From Anaerosporobacter faecicola (lineage in GTDB: Bacteria; Bacillota; Clostridia; Lachnospirales; Lachnospiraceae), in NCBI RefSeq assembly GCF_012070565.1, contig NZ_JAAQRO010000009.1, forward strand, positions 248,001 to 312,000: a DNA stretch of 64,000 nt, in the 5' to 3' direction. This document shows, in pieces, positions 46,801-55,604 of the stretch (position 1 is the stretch's first letter; each line of letters opens with the position of its first letter). The position numbers and the translations under genes are program-made. The notes below the pieces were generated by a model. That model was not told the DNA's origin. It saw only the letters and a program-made list of their open reading frames with translations, and ran no database searches.

Positions 46801-47989
46801 CAGGTGATAAGGTGTTTCTACTATAATCCCAATACACTAAAGCATCTGGTCTTTTTGCAACAATACTTTTAGATTGAATTATATTACATTTTTTACAGAT
46901 TGGATTTTTATAAAAACTACTAACACTAACATAAGACTCATGCCCAAAAGAACATTTAAAATATGCCTTTACAGGGGATGTAGGAATCAAAACTTCCGGA
47001 TTTATTTTTTTGTTCTTATCAAAATCCCACATTTCCTTTGCTTCTGGACATAAGGTAAATAAATCGTTTTCTCCTGTATATGCTTTTATTGAAGTGTTTT
47101 TACAATAAAGACAACCTCTAGACTTACCTTTTGATATAGTCATGTTTGCTATTGATGTTTTAAACTTGTGACCATTTTTGCACATAAAATAAGCTTGTAT
47201 TTTTGAGGTATATAATACGTTATCTGGAGTCTTGTCACCGTTAAGATCATAACACCACATTTCAGCATCCTGTGGATTTGCCATTCTAAATGTAATTTTA
47301 GGATGTTTCTTTATATATGTACTATTTTTCTTAATACTTTCTTTTGTGCCATCAAATCCACAACAGGGACAAAATCTTCTATTAAACCATGTTCTAGCCT
47401 TTTCATTCCAATCGTATTTGCAATTTGGACACTTAAGATCTATAATGGTGTTAGCTGATTTTCCAATCTCATTCATATCTATATTTATATTTTTCTGATT
47501 ATTCCAAAATAGACTTGTATTTGGGAAATTATATATTAGCTTTGTTTTTTCGTGCTCACATATTGTGCATTTTGGGGAACGATAAAAGTCCTGTATTTTC
47601 CGATATGTACTATGTCCTTTATTACATTTAAAAAAAGCTTTCTTGCTTGATTTTGGGAGAACATTTGCTGGATTAATATCTTTATTCTTATCATAATCCC
47701 ACATATCACGTGCTTCAGGACATTTTGATAATAAATCAGTTTCTCCAGGGAATACTCTTTTGGCATTGTCACTACAATATATACAGCCATAGGAATTTCC
47801 GTCATCAGAAGTCATTTTCCCTACTCTTTTTTTAAATACATGTTTACTATTTGCTAAACATCTAAAAAATGCTATTTTATCTGAACGTCCAGCTATATTA
47901 TCTGGAGTAATAATAGGATCATTTAAGTCGTATGCCCACATTTCAGCAGCTTCTGGATTTAGTTCTCTTAATGTAAGAATAAAAATCAC
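43850..47989 (-). CDS. Giant zinc-ribbon array protein (about 19 DUF4379-like repeats)
   Basis: This 1379-residue protein consists almost entirely of a unit of about 70 residues repeated some 19 times. Each unit has a patch like PEAAEMWDYDKNK, a PxxVxPxS element, then two metal-binding pairs: C-x2-GH or C-x2-C near W(W)KC..CGYEW and a closing CPxC (GCIYC, KCTIC, FCPCC, GCLYC ... SCPYC). This fits the probable zinc-ribbon domain DUF4379 (PF14311). No enzymatic domain was found. The units diverge strongly, so the array is old. The start overlaps the previous gene's stop (GTGA). It is co-transcribed with the TnpC-like gene. DNA or RNA binding is likely; a specific role is unknown. Confidence 0.8.
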   Translation of the reverse strand: MIFILTLRELNPEAAEMWAYDLNDPIITPDNIAGRSDKIAFFRCLANSKHVFKKRVGKMTSDDGNSYGCIYCSDNAKRVFPGETDLLSKCPEARDMWDYDKNKDINPANVLPKSSKKAFFKCNKGHSTYRKIQDFYRSPKCTICEHEKTKLIYNFPNTSLFWNNQKNINIDMNEIGKSANTIIDLKCPNCKYDWNEKARTWFNRRFCPCCGFDGTKESIKKNSTYIKKHPKITFRMANPQDAEMWCYDLNGDKTPDNVLYTSKIQAYFMCKNGHKFKTSIANMTISKGKSRGCLYCKNTSIKAYTGENDLFTLCPEAKEMWDFDKNKKINPEVLIPTSPVKAYFKCSFGHESYVSVSSFYKNPICKKCNIIQSKSIVAKRPDALVYWDYSRNTLSPEEVTPFSNEEAYWKCQRCGYEWKAIIANRLTSLKNKCPSCDLRRVYNKSQDKAITFRTQKPEAAKLWIDDMNNGITPDNVAPKSGKTVYLKCENNPEHIYSKHIYEIPNKKPYGCPYCQKRRTVAFPGTDDVFTICPTSKEMWDWEKNKELDPYHLLPGSRTSAWFICENDHNFKKRILEFVESPSCPVCKKIKYSISSYPHLIKQWHFEKNKGIDVNLMPASTKKTVWWKCKKCGYEWEAQICSRRLSKGLCPCCETRIIVKAGITDLFSMVPDLKADYDFSKNTNINPDKLYVSDSTKVWWKCNKCGYEWKASPTSRLISRENNYEIKECSACAGTIRTKPYVELYPDLRKRFNERKNGFPVEELQSSMLTQNLYWTCDVCKKNFTTTLATMIRSYSSKFHGCSYCSRTIIPREESFGFLYPVLMKEYDPENTVDAYEYSPISPKIVKWICKNNPNHKWEASFIKRKGSYGGCPECELTERLLLINVRPDLEEYYDLSKNDIPFSSITYMSNKKFWWKCKMNHSFNYRVYSLSKYDSFYCPICNNVLLESGFNDFATKYPEFVQYFDKDKNMFSPYEIRFNSKTSIWWTCDNGHSYQQTIYNRIQNKNCSVCSRSIVIPGTNDFLSSNPGIEKIWGPDNDKKPEEYSDITSAEMDFLCEKGHHYKTFAYRIRTNGTQCLVCQNIVFLPGVNSFADKYPELLDEWSDANEIKPTEIICNSSTNVKWICPTCHGLYEHQINERSKGDMCCPYCNNNLVKADFNSFAAKAPKELVAQWSLDNKKRPTEVLYPTGKYYKRLCIKCNNSYPQKLSDWKIDDNSCPYCNDKETLAGFNSLLDTHKELVKEWSNNNELAPDKYRKSTTYYVLWICPTCHGEYSARICDREVGDNSCPYCKGKKALTGFNTFKTKHPDLMKTWDYINNYILLDPDTILDKCDYLVWWNCDKDPSHKYLMSPKRRIQNQIRHIECCKVCKGYRRKKHHYI

Positions 47990-48681
47990 TCCTTAAACTT
48001 ATCGAATAAACCTTGAATGACTTTACTAGTAGATTTAAGTTCAGTATCCGCCTTGATTAAGTTATATTCAACAGCTTCTGGTTTCAATATCCCTTGTGTT
48101 TCCTTAACAAACCCCGATTTCTTTAATAGTTCATTTGCTATTTCTGGATATATATATGTATCTATCATTTTCTTCATTGCAATATTTGCTCTAGTAAGGT
48201 CAATATTCTCCTTGCTGATTTCCGCAAACTTTTTATTCATAGCAGTTAATTCTTCAATTGTACATTTTCTCTCTTCATTTAATGTATCGTAGTCTTTTCT
48301 TAATTTATTATACTTATCATTAATTAGTGTTGCGGCATCTGTCACTTTTTTATAATAAAGGCTTAATTCTGTTAAAGATTGAATTAATTGCTTTTCGTTT
48401 CTGTTATGATTTATAAATTCTTTTGCATCAATGGATTTATATATTACAACGGTAGCAATACTTTCATTTTCTTGAGATTTTTTTAACTCATTTACATGTA
48501 ACATAGCTGCTTCACTTCTTCGTATAACATAATCTTTTAAATTGGGGTAATTATGTTCACGTAAATAGTTGCCAATAGCAGGTATTTTCAATTTTGCAGC
48601 ATTACCTTCACATATACGATAAAAGAATTCATCAATCATTGAAATCAACAAATCATCTGTAATTAATTTCTTTCTTCCCAT
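47986..48681 (-). CDS. TnpC/DUF6262-like coiled-coil protein
   Basis: This 231-residue protein has an N-terminal part resembling a KfrA/TnpC-type helix-turn-helix (AAKLKIPAIGNYLREHNYPNLKDYVIRR) and a long coiled coil (about residues 90-175, NDKYNKLRKDYDTLNEERK). Proteins of this build accompany recombinase trios and Tn554-type elements as accessory factors. It lies directly after the recombinase genes, and its ATG is inside the frameshifted tail of the third recombinase. Confidence 0.6.
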   Translation of the reverse strand: MGRKKLITDDLLISMIDEFFYRICEGNAAKLKIPAIGNYLREHNYPNLKDYVIRRSEAAMLHVNELKKSQENESIATVVIYKSIDAKEFINHNRNEKQLIQSLTELSLYYKKVTDAATLINDKYNKLRKDYDTLNEERKCTIEELTAMNKKFAEISKENIDLTRANIAMKKMIDTYIYPEIANELLKKSGFVKETQGILKPEAVEYNLIKADTELKSTSKVIQGLFDKFKE

Positions 48682-48849
48682 ATGTTTTCTCCCTCAGTAT
48701 TCAATTCAGATAATTTTTCGTTGAGATACTCTTGATAACTGTAAGAACTACTTTGAAGTTTCAACATAGCCTCGCCTATATCTTCTTGTTTACCTTTTCC
48801 TAGACGAACTAGTTTTATTACTTTTTCAAGTACTTTACAATCATCTTCT
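48663..48849 (-). pseudogene. Out-of-frame C-terminal extension of the third recombinase
   Basis: Just past the TAG of the 503-codon recombinase gene, the -1 frame stays open for about 60 codons (IEDDCKVLEKVIKLVRLGKG ... SSYSYQEYLNEKLSE) and stops at 48663, inside the start of the next gene. It has no ATG, GTG or TTG and no ribosome binding site. Its composition looks like the natural tail of a Tn554-type integrase. Either the gene carries a frameshift at the A-run around 48850, or ribosomes shift there. Confidence 0.55.
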
Positions 48850-50359
48850 ATTTTCGTTTGTATATAGAATCCGAATCCATTGAAAAATATTCACTTCCTT
48901 TTTTTCTATAAAATCTACAACTTGGACAGTAACCAAGTTCTCCTGAAGGTCCAGCACATTCTAGACAATCACTAATATCATTATTCATAAATTTTTTAGA
49001 ATGACATTGTCCTCCAGATACTAAAACAGAACAATCTAAATTCTTTACCATTTCTTTTCTTGCAATACTTAACTGGTAAGTAACATCACCTTTCATAACA
49101 AGTCTGTACTGTTTATATGTTCTACATTCTATAAGATTTGTTATGTTGGAATAATAATGGGCAGACATTTCAATGTTATCATGTCCAGCAAGTATCATAG
49201 CAGTGACTGGAGTCCCCCCCTCTGCCATGATGTTAATTAATGCGAGATGACGGGTATCCCCCAAATTAATATAGTTTATCTCCCCCTCCTTTAAATGACC
49301 ACCAATACGGTCATAAACAACTTCTAAATGATACTTTTCTTCGATAACATCATGAAAGAAGTATCTCATAACAGTATTCATATTGATATAGGTAAAATAT
49401 CTACTGTTAGAGTGTTTCTTTTGTTTCCAATGCTTGTAATGAGGATCAGCTATAAATAGGGTATTTAAATCTGTATCTTCATATTCTTTAGTGAATTCTA
49501 TATACTTTAGTATTTCTGAAGCTAGAGTATCAGGAATTTTATATGTTACCTCGTAGTAATCATCACATATTTTATATGAAACACTTTTCGATTTACCCTT
49601 TAGGTTATCTCTTCTAAGCGAAAGATAGTATCCATCCTCGCATTTTGTAATACATTTTCTTCGAGTAAGTATAAATTCTCTTGGACGTAGAGGAATGACT
49701 CCAGTTATTTTCCACCAAAGATATAGTGGATAAAAGAAAAGGCGTTGTTCATTCGGAATATCATCTTTCCAATAATCATTAATTATATCATTGAATAGAA
49801 AATAACTATCAAATTGAGCTAGTGTTCGTTTTTTATCTGTGTTATTACTATAATTTATTGCAGAATACTGATCGAGTACATTAAGAATTCTGTCAAGCTC
49901 ATCTATATCTCCCCTATCTGGTAGCATAGAAAAGAAATTTATGCATAGACTAGGAACAGCAATTTTAAGTACTACACTTTCACTTAATAATTCAGAGGGA
50001 TTCGTTCTTATTATTCTCTTAATATCATTCGTTACAGTTTGAAGCGTATGTAGTACATTTTTACCCATTGTATAAGCAATGAATATTTTTACATAATCTA
50101 CAAACTCTTTGAATTCTAGCCCCAATATGGATTCATAATAGCGTTTATAAGTAATTTTATTAAAATTGTAATGAATACCTATATTGGAGTATTCATCTGT
50201 TGTATACCAAATAGGATCTTCAAACTTACATTGAATAAATACTTTTTCTTTTATATAGTTGTTAAATATTTCTTTTGCTTTGATTAGGCTAGAAGTATCA
50301 AAATTCGGAACAGATAGTATAGTTCGAAACATTATCTTTTCAGCTGTATTTGTATTCAT
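48848..50359 (-). CDS. Tyrosine recombinase, third of the trio
   Basis: This 503-residue protein has a catalytic Arg in PLRPREFILTRRK. Its second block NLGDTRHLALINIMAEGG has Arg-His but Gly where His is usual. The last block AGHDNIEMSAHYYSNI has His and a candidate Tyr nucleophile. A C-terminal Cys cluster (GGQCHSKKF, DCLECAGPSGELGYCPSCRFY) can bind zinc. It starts 4 bases inside the end of the preceding gene. The reading frame appears shortened by a -1 shift at its 3' end. It is part of a recombinase-in-trio or Tn554-like mobility module. Confidence 0.75.
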   Translation of the reverse strand: MNTNTAEKIMFRTILSVPNFDTSSLIKAKEIFNNYIKEKVFIQCKFEDPIWYTTDEYSNIGIHYNFNKITYKRYYESILGLEFKEFVDYVKIFIAYTMGKNVLHTLQTVTNDIKRIIRTNPSELLSESVVLKIAVPSLCINFFSMLPDRGDIDELDRILNVLDQYSAINYSNNTDKKRTLAQFDSYFLFNDIINDYWKDDIPNEQRLFFYPLYLWWKITGVIPLRPREFILTRRKCITKCEDGYYLSLRRDNLKGKSKSVSYKICDDYYEVTYKIPDTLASEILKYIEFTKEYEDTDLNTLFIADPHYKHWKQKKHSNSRYFTYINMNTVMRYFFHDVIEEKYHLEVVYDRIGGHLKEGEINYINLGDTRHLALINIMAEGGTPVTAMILAGHDNIEMSAHYYSNITNLIECRTYKQYRLVMKGDVTYQLSIARKEMVKNLDCSVLVSGGQCHSKKFMNNDISDCLECAGPSGELGYCPSCRFYRKKGSEYFSMDSDSIYKRK

Positions 50360-52218
50360 GTAATATGCTCCTTTATCATATTTTCAAATGCTTCATAGGT
50401 ATCTTGACCATATTGCTCCTTAATGCAAGTAAGCATTTCATCCATTGAAGGTAATACTACCTCTGTAATAATTTTTTTGTATTTTTCTTTTTCTTGTATT
50501 GTTTTAGAATTATTAAATAAATTCATAAGCCTGTTATATTCAGTGGTAATTAAAAAGACAGTGGATTTTGTACTAATTTCATATTTACAACCTATACAAT
50601 GCATTCTTTGACTATAAGGGCAGACTTTTCTCAATGCAGTTAGAAGGCAAAGGCATTCTGGTTGTTTACTAAATGCTGAACCAGAACCAATTCTATGTAA
50701 TATCTCTAAAAGTGAATCCTTTGATGTATTCTGTAACAGTAAATTCACCATCTTTTTTGATTCGGATTTTGCTTTATATACTATTTTAATTGTACGTTCA
50801 ATTTCACCTGGACTCATATCTAGAATTTTGACTAATTCCGTCTGTTTATGAACCGTTAGTTTATTATATTGACCACCTGAAATCATTTTTAGTAGCATAG
50901 ATGGAACAAATGATAGAACACCACGTTCAAACAATTCCATTGCAACGAATTCTGGTGTTAGTCCAGATAGTTTTGCATCTTTAAGGTATACTTCTGTTGT
51001 TCTAGCAAACTCTCCATATGACCCTTTATGACTCCTTGCTAGTGCTGCTAATATGTATCCTTTTACATTAGGCATATCCGCTTCTGAACTAAGAATATCA
51101 TCGGTAAGCATATATATTGATTGTAGATATGATTTATTAGCAGAACGTGAATGGAAATTTGCTTCGAGGAATAATGAGCCAATCTCTTCACCCATATAAC
51201 TTGTAATTTCCTCATATGTTTGTATATTACGAATTAATGGCACATCGTCTGGGATGCCTTCTATTTGTCTATGTGCTTCACAGAGCGCAAATAGTGTACC
51301 GATATGTATTTCACAGCTTTCAGGAACAGTAAATTTAACGGAGGATATACCGCTGTTTCTTTCTGTTTTATGGGGCGTCAAAGGTAATACACAAAGTCTC
51401 CAAGTAATTGTTAGAAGTACTTTACGTGCATCAGATTCAGAAAAAGTTCCTTCCCTTATCTCTTGAATAACTAATTCTGGAACTTTAGGTAGTATTGGAT
51501 GTTTTATACGTTTTAAGTCTGTAATTCTAAGAGCACATATATAATACATTGAAAGATACAACCATGTATCTGCATAATTTTTTGAATTTGCAGCTTTTTT
51601 GTACATATCATTTTCTTCAATATATTCTTTGTTATAAAGATAAAATAATAATTCAAGATACTCATCTATATCATAAGCTTGTCCTTTTTCTTTAATTGAT
51701 ATCCGCTTTTCCAAAACATAATCATTAATATAAACTGTCTTATATTCAGATTTGAGCCAAGAAAGAAAAAATGTAAGAATTTCTCCATGTGCTTTTATAA
51801 GATCATTTATTGCTTTTGAAATCATATCTTTAATTTCATTATCATTCATTAAAAATATATCCTTATGAATTGTATTAAGAAGAAAATCAGTTATATGAAA
51901 TTTAGACTCATTGGTTACCTTAATTAGATCGAAGAAACGGTCCATTTGTTCAGATGTTGTAGGATATTGTTCTGTAAACATCTGGTGAATCAAAGTTTCT
52001 TTTTCAGAATTGCTTCTATTAATAAAAAAAAATTCTAATGGGGCTTTAATTATCTCTGTTTGCTCTTTTGTTAGATAAACCTTTTCATTTAGTAAAATAG
52101 GAGCTATATTAAACCAGTCATTATCTTCAAGAAAAGTAATAAAACGAAGTCTTCCTTCTGGGGTCCATACACCAGCTTCTTCTAAAATTTCCTTTGCAAA
52201 TTCCATTAAATCAATCAT
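50356..52218 (-). CDS. Recombinase-like protein, second of the trio
   Basis: This 620-residue protein matches the middle member of recombinase trios. An Arg block YYICALRITDLKRI is visible, but the usual His-x-x-Arg and Gly-His ... Tyr blocks are weak (RSHKGSYGEFARTTEVYLKD is the nearest). It may therefore be a structural partner rather than a strand-transferring enzyme. A Cys-rich segment (PYSQRMHCIGCKYEIS) lies near residue 545. Its start and stop overlap both neighbours by 4 bases (ATGA type), so the three are produced in fixed proportion. Confidence 0.65.
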   Translation of the reverse strand: MIDLMEFAKEILEEAGVWTPEGRLRFITFLEDNDWFNIAPILLNEKVYLTKEQTEIIKAPLEFFFINRSNSEKETLIHQMFTEQYPTTSEQMDRFFDLIKVTNESKFHITDFLLNTIHKDIFLMNDNEIKDMISKAINDLIKAHGEILTFFLSWLKSEYKTVYINDYVLEKRISIKEKGQAYDIDEYLELLFYLYNKEYIEENDMYKKAANSKNYADTWLYLSMYYICALRITDLKRIKHPILPKVPELVIQEIREGTFSESDARKVLLTITWRLCVLPLTPHKTERNSGISSVKFTVPESCEIHIGTLFALCEAHRQIEGIPDDVPLIRNIQTYEEITSYMGEEIGSLFLEANFHSRSANKSYLQSIYMLTDDILSSEADMPNVKGYILAALARSHKGSYGEFARTTEVYLKDAKLSGLTPEFVAMELFERGVLSFVPSMLLKMISGGQYNKLTVHKQTELVKILDMSPGEIERTIKIVYKAKSESKKMVNLLLQNTSKDSLLEILHRIGSGSAFSKQPECLCLLTALRKVCPYSQRMHCIGCKYEISTKSTVFLITTEYNRLMNLFNNSKTIQEKEKYKKIITEVVLPSMDEMLTCIKEQYGQDTYEAFENMIKEHIT

Positions 52219-53486
52219 AGTATTTCCTCATGTTTTTTCTTGGCAGCCCAAGAAAGATAATTGAACATCTCGTTGTTAACTTTACGATACTGTTTTTCGA
52301 GTTCGCCTTTATTTTGTAAGTATGTTAATGAACTTTCAGGAGATGTATCTCCCCTTGCATACATAATTTCACCAATATTGTCCATACCAGAAAGGACTAA
52401 TTGTACCGTGTACCAATGTCGAAAAACATGTGGTGAGATATTATTTTCTAAAAGAAGACGTCCATAATTAACAACTTCTGAATTCTCATCATCTAAGTAT
52501 ATGGGTATGATTTCTTCTCTTATTATTTTTCGGAATTTTTGATAATAGCTATCATAAGTAATTGCTTTTCCTTGTTTATTAACAGATAGAGCACCATATA
52601 CAGCTTCATAAGGATGACCTTCCATATATTTCATATAAATGTTATAACTTTTGGTCAATGCATCTATGAACATTATGGGTACAGTTTGCATACGTTCTTT
52701 TTTAATTCTACCGGTTGGCATAAGATCACTTCTTAAACATATTTCATTTCTAAGATCAATTTGTAGTTTTGTGACACAGCCATCTTCTACAGTAAATATG
52801 AGACCAGCACCAAGCGGACTGTCTTCCCTTCGTACATTGCAAGCCTCTGAAGGTCGAAGACCAGCAAAGGCTGACAATGCTACTAACATTAGAATATCTG
52901 TATGGTTAGAAGCAATATAAGAAATTAATATTTCAAATGCCCTATTTGGGATATCTCTAAAAATATCCTTATGTTTATTCGTATAAACAACATCAAATAT
53001 AGGAATTTTCTTGTTGATTATTCCTCCTCTTCTATTCCTAACAGGAATAATTTTATATAATTCATCTATTCTTATTGCACATTTAGATTTACGTTCATTA
53101 ATAAATGCTTCTAAGAAGTCCATTATAGCCATAATACAGACTTCTACTGTACTTTTCGTTCGTCCCTGTTCATCTCCTGGTAATGTTCCACTACCATAAC
53201 CATTCATAAAATCTTTTACAATTTCGATGCTTAGATTATCTAATACGTTTATATCTCTTTCGAAAAAAGCATAATTAAGAAATTTAACAACAAAGTCAAA
53301 TCTATTATTTCCGTCATCGGTTATATTACGTATTGTTTTTTTTGATCTAACATACCGATGAAAGTCTGTAAAAGATACTATATTCTTGTTATTATCCTTT
53401 AATACAATAAACTTTCTTGATATTAGTTGATTGTCCTTAATAATCAAAAGATGATTATAAATAGAAAAATAATAATTTTTGTTCAC
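52215..53486 (-). CDS. Tyrosine recombinase, first of the trio
   Basis: This 423-residue tyrosine recombinase has an Arg block SAFAGLRPSEACNV, a His-x-x-Arg-His block PHVFRHWYTVQL and a Tyr at ESSLTYLQN. The last His/Trp position is replaced (RGDTSPES instead of LGHxS). The start is GTG 53486 with GGAGGT five bases before it. It heads the chain of recombinase genes that also includes the coiled-coil and zinc-ribbon genes, all on the minus strand. Confidence 0.8.
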   Translation of the reverse strand: MNKNYYFSIYNHLLIIKDNQLISRKFIVLKDNNKNIVSFTDFHRYVRSKKTIRNITDDGNNRFDFVVKFLNYAFFERDINVLDNLSIEIVKDFMNGYGSGTLPGDEQGRTKSTVEVCIMAIMDFLEAFINERKSKCAIRIDELYKIIPVRNRRGGIINKKIPIFDVVYTNKHKDIFRDIPNRAFEILISYIASNHTDILMLVALSAFAGLRPSEACNVRREDSPLGAGLIFTVEDGCVTKLQIDLRNEICLRSDLMPTGRIKKERMQTVPIMFIDALTKSYNIYMKYMEGHPYEAVYGALSVNKQGKAITYDSYYQKFRKIIREEIIPIYLDDENSEVVNYGRLLLENNISPHVFRHWYTVQLVLSGMDNIGEIMYARGDTSPESSLTYLQNKGELEKQYRKVNNEMFNYLSWAAKKKHEEIL

Positions 53487-53792
53487 GTTGTACCTCCATG
53501 CATTACCCTTATAAAGGAATCTACTTTATGAAGATAATTTGACATGCTTGCTATAATTACAGGATTTATATTACTTGTAATGACGCATCATTAATGTATA
53601 ATACCTACGATAATTTTCGATAGTATCAAAAGTAGGAATAATGTAGAATATTGTATATTTGATGAATAGTCCTTTAGATAATTATAGCAAATTATGGAGT
53701 AACTGGCTATAAAATGTTAAGGTATATAATTATTGGGTCATACTAATAATTGTAAGTTATACAAATCACTCAATAGAATTATATGGAAAATA
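53487..53792. other. Promoter region of the recombinase operon
   Basis: This is a 306-base AT-rich gap without an ORF. Short inverted pieces such as TACGATAATTTTCGATAGTA occur near 53606-53626. No strong consensus promoter was fixed for the recombinase operon, but this gap must hold it. Confidence 0.35.
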
Positions 53793-54671
53793 TTAATTAA
53801 CACTCTTTATTACGTGGATTTGTTTTTCGATTATTTGATGCATATAAAATTCCATATCAGAAGAATATATATATCGATTATTCAACAAATAGCAATTTAT
53901 AGAATACAGAAAAATAGATGTTAAAGATTTGCGTTTAAAGGAGGTAGAATTAGATATTGCTATTTTACTAAATTCTCTGTTTTGCAAATAATAATGATCT
54001 CTCATTTCTTTAATAAACATTCCTTGCTCATTATCAGCATTTATGTTCCCTGTATTAAAGATATACATGTACTCATTTAGTTTGTTTTCCAATAAATCAT
54101 CTTTTTCACGATATTCGTTGTAAATCAAGAAAATGGCAGCTTTTAATGGATAACCTCCACTTTTTGTTACACTTTTCTTATATATTTCATCTACTTTTAG
54201 GAAAGATTCATAGTAGTGATCACACAAAATCTTTCTGTCATTTTGAGTTATATTGTTGATCTTATTGATTTTGGTCAACAAATTTATGATTCCTTTCATT
54301 GTAATGGAATATTTTTTTGTATCATTGAAGATATTTAGATTATCGATAAAACTTCTATTACGTGCTGTGTCGATATATGGAGTCTGTACAGCATGTTTTA
54401 CGACAGTAAACTTGATGGGTACTTCTGCTTGTATGACGGCTGCAAGTCGATGTTGACCATCAACTAATATTTCACTTCCATCATCTTTATCAGCGAACGC
54501 GATTGCTTGATGAGATAAAAACCATTCTCCCTTTCTCATTAATTCGGCATATTTGTTTACAGTAGTCTTGCTCATAACACGGTTGCATGTATTACTTTTT
54601 AATAATTCAGTAGCCATTTCAGGTGTAATAAGTACTTCTTGCATTTGCATTGTTTTATTTTTCGTATCCAT
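53793..54671 (-). CDS. DGQHR/ParB-like domain protein
   Basis: This 292-residue protein has an N-terminal half with the ParB/sulfiredoxin-fold signature: MQEVLITPEMATELL, then ILVDGQHRLAAVIQAEVPIKF and DTARNRSFIDNL. The DGQHR motif is shared with phage ParB-like proteins and with DndB of phosphorothioate systems. The C-terminal half is helical without known motif. It follows the small XRE gene on the same strand by 14 bases, so it is regulated with it. It may be a nucleotide-dependent DNA-binding or nuclease-type protein. Confidence 0.6.
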   Translation of the reverse strand: MDTKNKTMQMQEVLITPEMATELLKSNTCNRVMSKTTVNKYAELMRKGEWFLSHQAIAFADKDDGSEILVDGQHRLAAVIQAEVPIKFTVVKHAVQTPYIDTARNRSFIDNLNIFNDTKKYSITMKGIINLLTKINKINNITQNDRKILCDHYYESFLKVDEIYKKSVTKSGGYPLKAAIFLIYNEYREKDDLLENKLNEYMYIFNTGNINADNEQGMFIKEMRDHYYLQNREFSKIAISNSTSFKRKSLTSIFLYSINCYLLNNRYIYSSDMEFYMHQIIEKQIHVIKSVN

Positions 54672-54685
54672 AATTCTTATTCAAA

Positions 54686-54889
54686 TTAATCCTTTCGTTT
54701 GTAACATAAAACCTCTAGTTCAACATCAAAATAATCTGCCAAAACCTTCAGATTATACGTATTGCCAATATTACCAGTCTGCTCATATCTTTTAATACTG
54801 CTCAAAGATATACCAGTTTCAATTGCACATTGTTCTTGGCTAATTCCTTTTTTGTATCGTAATTCTTTTAATACATTATTTGTTTTCAC
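54686..54889 (-). CDS. XRE family small regulator
   Basis: This 67-residue helix-turn-helix protein (VLKELRYKKGISQEQCAIETG, SLSSIKRYEQTG) is of the Cro/C1 type. GTG 54889 was chosen because GGAGG lies 8 bases before it, although the frame is open 12 codons further. It is divergent from the second XRE gene at 55042 and precedes the DGQHR protein. Confidence 0.8.
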   Translation of the reverse strand: MKTNNVLKELRYKKGISQEQCAIETGISLSSIKRYEQTGNIGNTYNLKVLADYFDVELEVLCYKRKD

Positions 54890-55041
54890 ATTTATTGCCT
54901 CCAGTTTTATTATAAATACCATCAATTATTAGAACAAGGTTCTTTTTTGAGCCTTTACTATAATATGGACTAGTTCTGGTCCCTTTAAAACCTGAATTTA
55001 CTCTAATCTATTATTAATTTTAATAAGGGAAGGGATTTGAA

Positions 55042-55278
55042 TTGGAATCAAAAATAATATCAGACACGATAGATATTGGTGGTAATATACGATCATTACG
55101 CATAGCAAAAGGTATTAAACAAACCGAACTTGTTGCTATGGTGCAATTAAAAGATGTGAAATTAACGCGTGAAACGTTAGTTAAAATAGAAAGTGGCAGG
55201 CAACATATTAAGGTATCGCAGTTGAACGCGATTAGGGAATGCTTAGGGGTTCGGTATGAAGAAATACTAAACAAATAA
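55042..55278 (+). CDS. XRE family small regulator
   Basis: This 78-residue helix-turn-helix protein (IGGNIRSLRIAKGIKQTELVAM, LTRETLVKIESGRQHIKVSQL) starts at TTG 55042 behind an AGGGAAGGGA site. It faces the other XRE gene across a 150-base divergent promoter region. Such pairs usually set the on/off state of mobile elements. Confidence 0.75.
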   Translation: MESKIISDTIDIGGNIRSLRIAKGIKQTELVAMVQLKDVKLTRETLVKIESGRQHIKVSQLNAIRECLGVRYEEILNK

Positions 55279-55280
55279 AG

Positions 55281-55326
55281 AATAGTACAAAGATCATCTA
55301 ATTGTTATTGATCTTTGTACTATTTT
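55281..55326. terminator. Bidirectional terminator
   Basis: A perfect 16-base inverted repeat (55281-55296 with 55309-55324; core GTACAAAGATCA) is followed by TTTTCTCTTT. It lies between the convergent XRE gene and the DUF2188 gene. Confidence 0.85.
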
Positions 55327-55365
55327 CTCTTTATGTATTAATAATTATATGGAAGCTAAATCTTT

Positions 55366-55590
55366 TTAGCCTCTTGGTGGAAATGGATCATTTCCATATG
55401 AATCTTTCTGTCTAATCTTACCATTTGTTCCATGGATGACTAATTCAGAGCCTTGATTTTTAGCAATTTGTTTACCTATTTTTATTGCTTCAGCTTGCGT
55501 TGATGTTCTAACTGTTGCTCTAATATTATTTGCACCTTTTACTTGCCAACCACCATCTTGGTGTTTAGTAATATGTTGATTCCTACCCAT
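55366..55590 (-). CDS. DUF2188 domain protein
   Basis: This 74-residue protein matches DUF2188 along its length (HITKHQDGGWQVKGANNIRATVR, TQAEAIKIGKQIAKNQGSEL, VIHGTNGKIRQKDSYGNDPFPP). The family is widespread and small, and its function is unknown. It is the second gene behind the CIRCE-controlled promoter, 14 bases after the 69-codon gene, which suggests a stress-linked role in this island. Confidence 0.8.
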   Translation of the reverse strand: MGRNQHITKHQDGGWQVKGANNIRATVRTSTQAEAIKIGKQIAKNQGSELVIHGTNGKIRQKDSYGNDPFPPRG

Positions 55591-55604
55591 ATGACTACCT
55601 CCTT

